NCBI RefSeq assembly: GCF_002002735.1
Contig: NZ_MUNY01000042.1
Span: forward strand, 186,001 to 250,000
Length of the DNA: 64,000 nucleotides
DNA from: Algoriphagus sp. A40
Lineage (GTDB): Bacteria > Bacteroidota > Bacteroidia > Cytophagales > Cyclobacteriaceae
Reading direction: 5' to 3'
Part shown: in pieces, positions 33,410 through 41,369 of the stretch
How the letters are laid out: the number at the start of each line of letters is the position of its first letter
Position numbering within the stretch: position 1 is the first letter of the stretch
Program-made: the position numbers and the translations under genes
The notes under the pieces: generated by a model
The model's database searches: none
Seen by the model: only the letters and a program-made list of their open reading frames with translations
What the model was told of the DNA's origin: nothing

Positions 33410-33808
33410 TCAGTTTGTTTTTGGAAGAACGTTAGAAATCAAAGAAACTTTTTCAATTGGCTCAGAGGCATTAGAATAGATTCTTACCACTGAATTTTGC
33501 GTTCCCATTTTTCCGGCAGAATTAAACGAAACTTTAATTTCGGCAGATTTACCGGGAGCAACAGGTTCTTTGGGCCAGCTTGGAACGGTACATCCGCAAG
33601 TAGCCGCCACATTTGAAATCACCAGAGGAGCAGTTCCGGTGTTGGTTAGGGTAAAGGTGTGCTCCACTTTTGCTCCCTGCACGATATCACCAAAATTAAC
33701 CTCTTTTTCCTTGAAAGTGATCACCGCGCCAGAAGCTTGCTCTTGCGCACTTGCCTGGAACACCAGCATAAAGGCAAATAGACTGAATAGAATTCCTAGT
33801 TTTTTCAT
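33410..33808 (-). CDS. DUF1573 secreted protein (ASH-like Ig domain)
   Basis: 132 aa from the ATG at 33808 (MKKLGILFSLFAFML); the extra 17 codons upstream would hide the signal peptide. After the leader (ends near ASAQ) comes one immunoglobulin-like domain with the DUF1573 hallmarks FKEKEVNFGDIVQGAKVEHTFTLTNTG, APLVISNVAATCGCTVPSWPKEPVAPG and VRIYSNASEP. The CGC motif is invariant in the family and may form a disulfide or bind metal. Such proteins are abundant in Bacteroidota envelopes with unknown function. It has its own terminator and is probably monocistronic. Confidence 0.9.
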   Translation of the reverse strand: MKKLGILFSLFAFMLVFQASAQEQASGAVITFKEKEVNFGDIVQGAKVEHTFTLTNTGTAPLVISNVAATCGCTVPSWPKEPVAPGKSAEIKVSFNSAGKMGTQNSVVRIYSNASEPIEKVSLISNVLPKTN

Positions 33809-33958
33809 GGTTATGTCTGAATTGATTATCAAATATTTCGATTTTTTACGAACCATCAAAGCAACAATTTACTTCTGGGTTTCATTCACAAATTGAAAAT
33901 AACATGCCAAATTAAGATTTCTAGGTAGTTAATAGTTGTGAAAGCCAATTGAACGACC

Positions 33959-35407
33959 TCAGTCAGCATTGGTATTCAGTACTTTCACAAAAAAAGTCGG
34001 AGAAAAATTCACCAGATATAGCTCCTCGGTTGCCCTTGTAATAGCAGTGTACAGCCATCTGACAAAATCTCTGTCGACCTGGTCTTCCTGAAGATAGCCC
34101 TGGTCAACAAACACTGCTTTCCACTGCCCACCCTGGGCCTTGTGACAGGTCAAGGCATAGGCAAACTTGACCTGAAGGGCATTCAGATACGGGTCTTTGC
34201 GAATGAATTCCATCCGCTCCGTCTTATTTGCCACATCGGCATAATCCTGTGAAACCAGGTCATAGAGGCTTCTGTATTGCTCTCTCGTCAAGGAAGGACT
34301 GGGAGAATAAAGTGTGTCAAGGATCACTTTGGCCTCAAAAAATGGCTCCTCAGGATAATCCAACAATCGAAGTTCCAGTGTGGCAAATCTTAGTCCGTAC
34401 ATTTCCTCAAAGCCGCGGATCTTCATCACTTCCACCATGTCTCCATTGGCCAGAAAGTTGACCTTTTCTGATTCAGCCATGTAGGTATAATTGTTTTTCA
34501 CAATCATCAGTAAGTCCCCAGCCGTGATTTCGTCCTCGTAGAAGTGAATGGCCCTTCGGATATATAGATTGTATTGCACCGCTGCCTTATTGGACCGGGT
34601 GACAATCGTGGAATTTTCCGTTCCATATTTCTCATAGGCATAGCGAAGTCCATCTTCCAGCCTTTCAGAGGTCATTTTAAAAATATCCCGGAACGTACCA
34701 GTTTGAATTTTCACCTTAGGCTCCTGCTGCAAAAGCTGATCCCTCAAAGCAGTCGCATTAAAGAGAATCCCGGATTCCAACCGCTGGCGCATCACTTCCC
34801 AAAGTTCAATTTGATCTGCTTCAAGTCTATAGTGCCGCAACAGGTATCCTGCATCCAAAGCTGGACTGTATTCACTCCCTACAGGAGGTAGCTGGGCGGT
34901 GTCACCGATCATCAATAGTCGGTTGTCTTTGCCTGAGAAAACATACTGGATGAGGTCCCAAAGCAGATTTCCGGACATGCCCCCGTCGTCAGCCAGCATG
35001 GAGGATTCGTCCACCATAAATACGGTATCCTTGTAATAATTCTTCTGGAGGATAAAACCTCCCCCCATAGTCCCGGGGTCCCCCTTGGGTTTGTAGATGA
35101 TTTTATGGATGGTGTAAGCTCCCCTCCCTGAATAATTGCTCATTACCTTGGCGGCCCTGCCTGTCGGAGCCAATAAGAGTGATCTCATATCCAAATGAGG
35201 CAAGACTTTGACCAACGCAGAAATAACCGAAGTTTTACCAGTTCCCGCATATCCTTTGAGCACAAAAACTGGCTTCTCAGATGGACTTTTCATTAAAAAA
35301 TCATCCATCTTTCTGAAAAACTCCGCCTGGCCGGTTGTGGGAGCAAACGGAAAATACCGACCTAGCAATACCGATGGCTTTATTTCAGCCAGTTTAGCTT
35401 TACCCAT
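33959..35407 (-). CDS. RecD/Pif1-like superfamily 1 DNA helicase
   Basis: 482 aa from the ATG at 35407; the seven earlier codons are unlike the family. SF1 motifs: Walker A GYAGTGKTS (from 52), motif II DESSM (133-137), motif III GDTAQLPPVG, and C-terminal motifs ALTCHKAQGGQW and LYTAITRATEELYLV typical of UvrD/RecD 2A-2B domains. The N-terminal long RecD domain is absent, so it is the short RecD-like type, common as a stand-alone repair or fork-restart helicase in Bacteroidota. It is divergent from the NUDIX gene with only 14 nt between start codons, so the promoters must overlap the coding regions. Confidence 0.88.
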   Translation of the reverse strand: MGKAKLAEIKPSVLLGRYFPFAPTTGQAEFFRKMDDFLMKSPSEKPVFVLKGYAGTGKTSVISALVKVLPHLDMRSLLLAPTGRAAKVMSNYSGRGAYTIHKIIYKPKGDPGTMGGGFILQKNYYKDTVFMVDESSMLADDGGMSGNLLWDLIQYVFSGKDNRLLMIGDTAQLPPVGSEYSPALDAGYLLRHYRLEADQIELWEVMRQRLESGILFNATALRDQLLQQEPKVKIQTGTFRDIFKMTSERLEDGLRYAYEKYGTENSTIVTRSNKAAVQYNLYIRRAIHFYEDEITAGDLLMIVKNNYTYMAESEKVNFLANGDMVEVMKIRGFEEMYGLRFATLELRLLDYPEEPFFEAKVILDTLYSPSPSLTREQYRSLYDLVSQDYADVANKTERMEFIRKDPYLNALQVKFAYALTCHKAQGGQWKAVFVDQGYLQEDQVDRDFVRWLYTAITRATEELYLVNFSPTFFVKVLNTNAD

Positions 35408-35421
35408 AGAGACGAATGTAA

Positions 35422-35931
35422 ATGTCAAAAGACAACATCAGCAAAGAAATCGAAGCAAAATTTGGAAACCAGCTCAGGACCAGGGTAAACGGTATTTTGA
35501 TAGAAAACGACCGATTGCTAATGGTCAAGCACCAGATGGGCAATGGGGGAATTCTTTGGTCAGTGCCTGGGGGTGGAATGCATTTTGGAAGCAATGCCCC
35601 CGAAAACCTGGAGCGGGAATTTCTGGAAGAAACCAATCTGACCGTGAAAGTAGGCAATTACTTATTTGTCCACGAATACCTTCACCCCCCACTTCATTCG
35701 ATGGAACATTTTTTTGAAGTAAAAAGGATAGACGGCAGTGTTAAATTGGGAAAAGACCCCGAGCTTTCCGATGACATTCAGATCCTCCTGGATGTTGCCT
35801 GGAAATCCGCCCAAGAAATACAAGCGATTCCCCGGGGTTCACTTCATCAGGTCTTTTGGGGAATTAAATCCCTATCTGAGCTGGGATTGTGGAAAGGTTA
35901 TTTTAATTTTGAAAATAAATCTCTAAAATAG
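35422..35931 (+). CDS. NUDIX hydrolase
   Basis: 169 aa. The NUDIX fold starts with RTRVNGILIENDRLLMVKHQ; the NUDIX box reads GGMHFGSNAPENLEREFLEET, so REFLEE is intact while the early Glu of the consensus GX5EX7REUXEE is Ser. That substitution is seen in some subgroups. It probably hydrolyses a nucleoside diphosphate linked to another group; the substrate is unknown. The C-terminal ~60 residues form a helical extension. It starts 15 nt from the divergent RecD-like gene and is followed by the pilin-like gene after 50 nt on the same strand. Confidence 0.85.
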   Translation: MSKDNISKEIEAKFGNQLRTRVNGILIENDRLLMVKHQMGNGGILWSVPGGGMHFGSNAPENLEREFLEETNLTVKVGNYLFVHEYLHPPLHSMEHFFEVKRIDGSVKLGKDPELSDDIQILLDVAWKSAQEIQAIPRGSLHQVFWGIKSLSELGLWKGYFNFENKSLK

Positions 35932-35981
35932 CACGTTTAAAAAACCTTCAACCTTAACCTGATTTCTTAATCTCTATCAAA

Positions 35982-36566
35982 ATGAATCTTACAAAAGTTC
36001 TCTCAGTTGTTTTCTTTGCAATTGCTGCGTTTCTCGGCTACCTACTTTGGAAAGGTGTAGATGACGTTGTTGAGGAAGAAAAAAGAATCGCACTCCTAGA
36101 AGCTGCTGCTATCGAAAAACTTGAAATGCTCCGTGATGCCCAATTGGCATACCAAGCTTCAAACGGGAAATACGCTAGCACCTGGGATTCATTGAAGATG
36201 TTCATCGAAAACGGTACAATTTGGATGGTCCAAAGAACCGAAACCACCAAATTGCTAGATTACGGTGCTGAGGAGATCAATGTTACCTTTGATACTCTGG
36301 GTTCTGTCAGCGTGATTGACTCTCTGTTTAACGAAAGAAAATTCCCTGATTTCAACCTCGACCTTTTGCCAGTAGTGCCAGGGTCCGGTGGAAAGCAGTT
36401 TGAGTTTTTTGCAGACAAGGTCGAAAAAACAGGAGGCTACTTGGTGAACGTATTCGAGATCAGAGACCCATCTCCGATCAATCCAGACAGAAGAGCAAAC
36501 AATAACGAAAAAGCATTGAAGGTAGGATCCAGAACCGACGCTTCTACAGAAGGTAACTGGAAATAA
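35982..36566 (+). CDS. Membrane-anchored protein with pilin-like N terminus, unknown function
   Basis: 194 aa. A short N-terminal TM helix (LTKVLSVVFFAIAAFLGYLLW) is followed by a helical spine with Glu/Arg/Leu (VVEEEKRIALLEAAAIEKLEMLRDAQLAYQ) and then NGKYASTWDSLKMFIENG. That order, a TM segment, a spine, then 'AY.A.NGKYA.TWDSL', resembles type II/IV pseudopilins, but no prepilin peptidase site (G/E junction) is present. The C-terminal half (FDTLGSVSVIDSL..FEFFADKVEKTGGY) is unassigned. Next on the strand, 12 nt later, is a DUF3822 gene. Conserved in Cytophagales as far as the general pattern suggests; the role is unknown. Confidence 0.65.
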   Translation: MNLTKVLSVVFFAIAAFLGYLLWKGVDDVVEEEKRIALLEAAAIEKLEMLRDAQLAYQASNGKYASTWDSLKMFIENGTIWMVQRTETTKLLDYGAEEINVTFDTLGSVSVIDSLFNERKFPDFNLDLLPVVPGSGGKQFEFFADKVEKTGGYLVNVFEIRDPSPINPDRRANNNEKALKVGSRTDASTEGNWK

Positions 36567-36578
36567 TCCCTTTGGATT

Positions 36579-37397
36579 TTGGAAAACAACCTTAAGGTTT
36601 ATAAAAGTGATAAGTTTGATGTGGAAGACACAGCGAGCTTATCACTTTTTCTTTATCCCCACACACTTTTCATTTTTGCCAAAGACAGTAATCAGGCAAA
36701 TATTGGAATTCATCACTACCAGAATTTCAAACTGGATGATCTTGAAGTACTTTTCAGTACCGATCCCTTATTGAGAAACGACGTCCCTGTTAAGTTTTAT
36801 TTTCACCAAACTGCCTTCTCTCTGGTTCCAGGTGTTCTATTTCAGCCTGGAAAAGAAAAAGAATACCTTCAGTTTTCGGATGAAATCCACGAAAATACTT
36901 TTTTCTTTTCTTCTCCTTTAGACAGTAATAATCTGCAGGTGGTCTGCTGCATTTCTGCCAAACTCAACAAAAATCTGGAGGCAAGATTTTCTGAAATCAC
37001 CCTGCATCACGGCAGTTGTTCATTTCTTTCCTTCCTGTTTAAAGAACGGTTTAATTTGATCGGCCAGGAGGTTTTGGTAAGCTATTTCAAAAGCCATATT
37101 TACCTGGCAGCATTTACCGATCAGGATCTCAGTGTTTTCAATCTATTTGAAATTTCGGAGAAAGAGGACATACTCAAATACATCGCGATTACAATTAGCC
37201 AATTGAATTACGATCGCAATCACGTCAGAGTAACCATCTTCGGAGCTACCGAAAAAAGTGGCATAACTGAGGACTGGGGCTTGGATTATTTTCAAAATTT
37301 CAGATTGCTAAATCCGGTCTCCAATCAAAATTACTCCCATGGATTTAAGCACCTCAAGTCAGAACATGTCCTGGAGGCCTTTTGGCAATATGATTAG
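36579..37397 (+). CDS. DUF3822 family protein
   Basis: 272 aa. The start is a TTG at 36579 directly after the upstream stop; no ATG is available before the domain begins. The protein has two halves of similar look: SLSLFLYPHTLFIFAKDSN...NFKLDDLEVLFSTDPLL and QEVLVSYFKSHIYLAAFTDQDLSVFNLF...EDILKYIAITISQLN..HVRVTIFGATEKS. The second half recalls the actin-like fold of PilM/GspL ('hi.laaF...l.fFn.F....edilkYi'). DUF3822 genes usually stand before coaD in Bacteroidota, as here (3-nt gap), sometimes with rsmD between. No enzymatic role is established. Confidence 0.8.
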   Translation: MENNLKVYKSDKFDVEDTASLSLFLYPHTLFIFAKDSNQANIGIHHYQNFKLDDLEVLFSTDPLLRNDVPVKFYFHQTAFSLVPGVLFQPGKEKEYLQFSDEIHENTFFFSSPLDSNNLQVVCCISAKLNKNLEARFSEITLHHGSCSFLSFLFKERFNLIGQEVLVSYFKSHIYLAAFTDQDLSVFNLFEISEKEDILKYIAITISQLNYDRNHVRVTIFGATEKSGITEDWGLDYFQNFRLLNPVSNQNYSHGFKHLKSEHVLEAFWQYD

Positions 37398-37400
37398 TAC

Positions 37401-37856
37401 ATGAAAAAAACAGCCATTTTTCCGGGATCATTTGATCCATATACCATGGGACATCACGACATTGTGTTGCGGAGCCTCAATCTTTTTGATGAGGTCATCA
37501 TCGGCATCGGCTATAATTCCACCAAAAAGAACCGTTATTTCGACATAGACCTAATGGTTTCTAAAATTGAGGAGGTTTACCAGGGAGAAAGCCGCGTAAA
37601 AGTGATGGTGTACAATGAGCTTACTTCGACATTTGCAAAAAACACCAAGGCGAATTTTTTGATCAGAGGACTTAGAAACACTACTGATTTCGAGTATGAA
37701 AATACGATCAGTCAGATGAATCGATATCTCAATGATGAGTTGGAAACGGTGTTTTTGATCACCTCCCCACAATATGCAGCCATTAGCTCCACAGTAATAC
37801 GCGAAGTACACCGATATGGAGGTAATGTCAGCGAATTTCTTCCCTACACGATTTAA
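37401..37856 (+). CDS. coaD: Phosphopantetheine adenylyltransferase
   Basis: 151 aa, complete. It makes dephospho-CoA from 4'-phosphopantetheine and ATP, the fourth step of CoA biosynthesis. Signatures: AIFPGSFDPYTMGHHDIVLR with the T/HxGH nucleotidyl motif TMGH at 15-18, FLIRGLRNTTDFEYE in the middle, and the ISSTVIREV motif near the end. It forms hexamers in the family. Third gene of the plus-strand unit with the pilin-like and DUF3822 genes; its stop overlaps the convergent NUDIX gene's stop by 4 nt. Confidence 0.97.
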   Translation: MKKTAIFPGSFDPYTMGHHDIVLRSLNLFDEVIIGIGYNSTKKNRYFDIDLMVSKIEEVYQGESRVKVMVYNELTSTFAKNTKANFLIRGLRNTTDFEYENTISQMNRYLNDELETVFLITSPQYAAISSTVIREVHRYGGNVSEFLPYTI

Positions 37857-38530
37857 GTTTTGATGTGATTTTTGAGGTATTGCTTGAACATGTACCTCAT
37901 CGAAGGATAAGAATTGATAAGAGCAGTCTTGGCATCAGCCTCTGACAGCCATAATATCTCCTCAATCCCCTCTTCCTGCTGGGGCTTCATACCCGAATCA
38001 TTCACCGAATCCATTGCAAACCAGTACGTTTTCTTCAGGATGCTCTTGCGATTTTGGGTGTATGTATGCCAAGTATTGCAGATATGTGGACCAAGCTTTA
38101 CTTTGATATTGGTCTCCTCCTCCACTTCTCGTTTTGCGCATTCCTCCGGAGTTTCGCCTTTGTCGAATTTACCCTTTGGAAAATCCCATTTTCCAAGGCG
38201 GAAAATCATCAGGACCTTGCTTTTTTTGGAAACCACGCCTCCCGCAGCCTTGATGATCGAAAACCGGCTTTTGATAAAATCTTTGAGTGCCTTTTTATCT
38301 TTTGTCACCAGGGTAATCGAATCCAACTCCTTCATTTTCCTTGTGCGGAGCAAGTATAGCATCCGGATAATCATGTCGTGGCTGGGCTCATGGAATAGGA
38401 TGTCTTCTTCCCAATGAATGTCTACCGGAAATTCTTCAAGATTAGAAAAAATAAAATCATAAGACTTGGCAGGATCGAGTTCCTCATAGCTGAGCAATTC
38501 CACCGGCTTGTCATTGACAAAAATTTTCAT
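37853..38530 (-). CDS. NUDIX hydrolase with N-terminal extension
   Basis: 225 aa from the ATG at 38530 (MKIFVNDKPVELLSYEELD). Residues 1-110 are a separate alpha/beta region (YDFIFSNLEEFPVDIHWEEDILFHEPSHDMIIRML). The NUDIX domain follows: SIIKAAGGVVSKKSKVLMIFRLGKWDFPKGKFDKGETPEECAKREVEEETNI has a textbook box (GKFDKGETPEECAKREVEEET). The FPKGK word resembles Ap4A/diphosphoinositol hydrolases. Such two-part NUDIX proteins are frequent in Bacteroidota; the substrate is unknown. It is divergent from pyrE across a 96-bp spacer. Confidence 0.85.
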   Translation of the reverse strand: MKIFVNDKPVELLSYEELDPAKSYDFIFSNLEEFPVDIHWEEDILFHEPSHDMIIRMLYLLRTRKMKELDSITLVTKDKKALKDFIKSRFSIIKAAGGVVSKKSKVLMIFRLGKWDFPKGKFDKGETPEECAKREVEEETNIKVKLGPHICNTWHTYTQNRKSILKKTYWFAMDSVNDSGMKPQQEEGIEEILWLSEADAKTALINSYPSMRYMFKQYLKNHIKT

Positions 38531-38626
38531 GATTAAAATCCGATAATAAAGGTGTCTTGGCCAAAAATGCATAAAAAAATCAGGCAGTACAATCTTCAGG
38601 CAAATGATTCCACTAAATTTGGGCCC

Positions 38627-39274
38627 ATGGAAATTTTAGACCAAAGCATTGCGGCCGAAGTAGCCGGCAAACTCCTGGATATCCAGGCTATCAGACTTCA
38701 ACCGGAAAAACCATTCACCTGGGCATCTGGCTGGAAATCACCCATTTATTGTGACAACAGGCTCTCCCTTTCTTTCCCTGAAGTCAGAAATCTGATCCGG
38801 GATTATTTGGTAAAAAGTGTCAGTCATTTTTTTGCAGATGTGGAGGCAATCGCAGGTGTAGCGACTGCAGGAATACCTCAAGGCGCGTTGATCGCCAATG
38901 AACTTGAACTTCCCTTCATCTATGTCAGATCCAAGGCAAAAGGCCATGGTATGGAAAATATGATTGAAGGAAAAGTAGTTCCGGGTCAAAAAGTGGTAGT
39001 GGTCGAAGATTTGGTGTCTACAGGAGGAAGCTCACTTAAGGCTGTGGAAGACTTGAGAAATGCCGGATTTGAAGTTCTGGGAATGGTGGCAATCTTTACG
39101 TATGGTTTTGATGTTGCTGATCAAAATTTTTCAAATGCCGGTGTTAAGCTAGTTTGTTTGAGTCATTACGATGCCCTGTTGCCACAGGCAGTTGCTAAAA
39201 AATACATCACTTCAGAAACGCTTGAATCACTCGCTGAATGGCGAAAAGATCCAGGAAGCTGGAAACAAGGATAA
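38627..39274 (+). CDS. pyrE: Orotate phosphoribosyltransferase
   Basis: 215 aa from the ATG at 38627; the frame is open further upstream to a TTG but the extra 25 residues are not family-like. It joins orotate and PRPP to orotidine monophosphate in pyrimidine biosynthesis. Visible: SGWKSPIYCDNRLSLSFP (substrate loop), GVATAGIPQGALIA, the flexible loop YVRSKAKGHGMEN, and the PRPP-binding motif VVVVEDLVSTGGSS (123-136). It stands alone with its own terminator. Confidence 0.95.
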   Translation: MEILDQSIAAEVAGKLLDIQAIRLQPEKPFTWASGWKSPIYCDNRLSLSFPEVRNLIRDYLVKSVSHFFADVEAIAGVATAGIPQGALIANELELPFIYVRSKAKGHGMENMIEGKVVPGQKVVVVEDLVSTGGSSLKAVEDLRNAGFEVLGMVAIFTYGFDVADQNFSNAGVKLVCLSHYDALLPQAVAKKYITSETLESLAEWRKDPGSWKQG

Positions 39275-39278
39275 AATG

Positions 39279-39302
39279 AAAGCCGGTTTTTCCGGCTTTT
39301 TA
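39279..39302. terminator. Terminator between pyrE (+) and the amidoligase cluster (-)
   Basis: Stem AAAGCCGG (39279-39286) with CCGGCTTT (39292-39299), loop of five T, T-run on the right and A-rich left flank. It serves pyrE and, with a weaker U-run, the convergent cluster, whose last stop codon lies inside it. Confidence 0.82.
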
Positions 39303-40490
39303 CTTTTCAAACAAACCGATCGATCCGCCAACCCAATCCTTGTCCCGGTTAAATTTCACTCCGATCATTTCACCTCTGCTGAGTCTGACAAGATTCCCAA
39401 CGATTGTCGGGCTTTCATCCAACTCAGGCCACAAACACAGGATCCTCACTTCCACTTTCACTTTCCCTTCCGGAGATTGGATCACAGGAACGTAGTGTAC
39501 TTTTTTCTGCAAAATATACAGGTCCTTATCGGCCACAGCCTCCACATCCCCTTTTTTCACATGAAAGATCACTCCTGCTCCCGAAAAAGAAAAGAGTGGC
39601 TTCAGTACATAATTTTCCAAATCTTCGGGAATTGCCTCCAATTCACTCAAAAGCCTGGACTCAATAAAATAGGGCCCGTGCAGGTATGGCAGGATAAATT
39701 TTGAAATTCGGGTGTACCAATTGGGATGTCCTGCCCATTCCACGTCCAACTCCTCTTCAAAACTGAATTCAAGCTTTAGATCTTTTCTGGCATTCAATTC
39801 ATCAAAAATAACCCTGTTGTATATCCTCCGAATCTGGACCACTTTCCCCTGAGCATTTTTGTAAAAAAGCTGATTACCAACTTTTTTCACACTCGTGACA
39901 CAAACTCCAGGTAAACCCAGGTCTCTCGTGGCATAATAAAAGTCAATTTTGGTGTTTTGCTTCTCTGGTTCTATCTCTAGTAAAACCACTTCCTCCGGAT
40001 CAAAGTCTCCTAAAATCACCCTTTTCAAAATCTCAAAATAAGCCATTTCGTCCATCCCATCAGGGTAAGGTGACAGATTATTTAGAAATGGATAGTACTT
40101 GAGTATTTTCCGGTAAAGATTAAACTGGAAATTGAAAATGGAAGGAAATCCCTGGACCTCAATCAGTTTTGGTATAATTTGGCCGTCCTCCTCACAGATT
40201 CCAAAGTCGATTGCCAAAAATTGAGTGTGGGCATCCTCGTTGGCAACAGAGGTATTTAACTCAATCGAACGCTGAGTCAGATTTTTGAAATCCGGCCTTT
40301 TGATAAAATCTATAACCTGGTGGCATCCTTCCAAAATTTGATTTTTCAGAACTTTTGGAATAAAAAATGGAGTTTCGGCAATCCGAAATGTAGGGGCATA
40401 ATCAAAATCTGATGCAATATCCTGAAGAAAAGCCTGGTACTTTTCCTGTGAAAAAGCCTCCTTAAACTGCCTTCTGTAGGATTCAATCAT
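39300..40490 (-). CDS. Glutathionylspermidine-synthase-like ATP-grasp protein (predicted amide ligase)
   Basis: 396 aa. No TM segment or signal peptide, so cytoplasmic. Circularly permuted ATP-grasp features can be picked out: AIDFGICEEDGQIIPKLIEVQGFPS (metal/substrate loop), IRRIYNRVIFDEL (R-I-Y-N-R like the IYNR word of this group), YVLKPLFSFSGAGVIF (the ATP-binding Lys-Pro and glycine loop), VEVRILCLWP and GNLVRLSRGEMIGVKFNRDKDW. Such enzymes couple a carboxylate to an amine using ATP. Last gene of a five-gene minus-strand cluster, 6 nt after the amidotransferase, so tightly co-transcribed. The substrate is unknown; the cluster suggests a multi-step synthesis. Confidence 0.7.
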   Translation of the reverse strand: MIESYRRQFKEAFSQEKYQAFLQDIASDFDYAPTFRIAETPFFIPKVLKNQILEGCHQVIDFIKRPDFKNLTQRSIELNTSVANEDAHTQFLAIDFGICEEDGQIIPKLIEVQGFPSIFNFQFNLYRKILKYYPFLNNLSPYPDGMDEMAYFEILKRVILGDFDPEEVVLLEIEPEKQNTKIDFYYATRDLGLPGVCVTSVKKVGNQLFYKNAQGKVVQIRRIYNRVIFDELNARKDLKLEFSFEEELDVEWAGHPNWYTRISKFILPYLHGPYFIESRLLSELEAIPEDLENYVLKPLFSFSGAGVIFHVKKGDVEAVADKDLYILQKKVHYVPVIQSPEGKVKVEVRILCLWPELDESPTIVGNLVRLSRGEMIGVKFNRDKDWVGGSIGLFEK

Positions 40491-40496
40491 GTAAAA

Positions 40497-41327
40497 TCAA
40501 GTCAACGATGGAGTATTTGCCACTTTCTGACTTCGGATCGCCTGTTCGAGAAAGTTGGGAATCAGAGTCTCATTGGTCCTGTAGATTTTAGATTCATCGA
40601 CGAGATCCTCCAGCATGGTTCTAAACCTTGCCTTTCCTTTGAGTTCGATGATTTTTTCGCGGACCATGGGTTTTTTCAGGTGCTCTAAAAAACTCACTGG
40701 ATCTGCCTCAGGATGAAATTGCGTTCCGACAATTTCCTCAGAAAAACGGATCGCCATAATAGCCCGCTCGTATTCTACGTGATTTCGGATTTTCTCCAGG
40801 GCAATTAGCTTTGCTCCAAGAGATTTAAATTTCCTGGTGTTGGGCTGGACTACTTGGTAATCCCTCGAATCAACCGCCCAAAATGGATTTTCCAAATTCA
40901 CAAATAGGGGGTCATTTAGACCTTCTGGGGTTTTGTGGATTGTCGTCACCCCAAAGGATGTCGATTTTCGCTTGGTAATCTGACCCAAACCAAAATGCCT
41001 GCATGCCATTTGAAACGAATGACAGATAAGCAACAACTGTTTTTTACGGGAATGATTCTGATTCCAAATCCAGATTTGATCTAAGAAATCATAGTAACGT
41101 AGGTCCCAATTGCCATCCCCTTCCTGGGGATTGCCTGGACCTCCTGTAGAAATGAAAATGTCGAAATTTCGGATATCCGGAAGTTCAGCCTTCCCTCTAA
41201 CATCAAATTCCCTATAACTGACTGATTCCGAAAATCTGGATAGAATATCATGGATACAACGCAAACCCTGATTGGGCTCTCCGTCATACATATCCAAAAT
41301 CGCCAGATTTACTTTTTTCTTTCCCAC
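40497..41327 (-). CDS. Class I glutamine amidotransferase-type protein
   Basis: 276 aa. GATase-1 fold: LAILDMYDGEPNQG, FDIFISTGGPGNP, nucleophile elbow LLLICHSFQMACRHF with Cys102, and the His-Glu pair TQFHPEAD (H205, E207), so a full Cys-His-Glu triad is present. The last 70 residues are a helical extension not usual for GMP-synthase-type domains. It would supply ammonia from glutamine or act as a gamma-glutamyl hydrolase on the product of the neighbouring ligases. Fits between two ligases: 42 nt after the YbdK-like gene and 6 nt before the ATP-grasp gene. Confidence 0.85.
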   Translation of the reverse strand: MGKKKVNLAILDMYDGEPNQGLRCIHDILSRFSESVSYREFDVRGKAELPDIRNFDIFISTGGPGNPQEGDGNWDLRYYDFLDQIWIWNQNHSRKKQLLLICHSFQMACRHFGLGQITKRKSTSFGVTTIHKTPEGLNDPLFVNLENPFWAVDSRDYQVVQPNTRKFKSLGAKLIALEKIRNHVEYERAIMAIRFSEEIVGTQFHPEADPVSFLEHLKKPMVREKIIELKGKARFRTMLEDLVDESKIYRTNETLIPNFLEQAIRSQKVANTPSLT

Positions 41328-41369
41328 TTTAATCCATCGGTTTTTCTTGGCTCAAAGGTAATCAATCAC

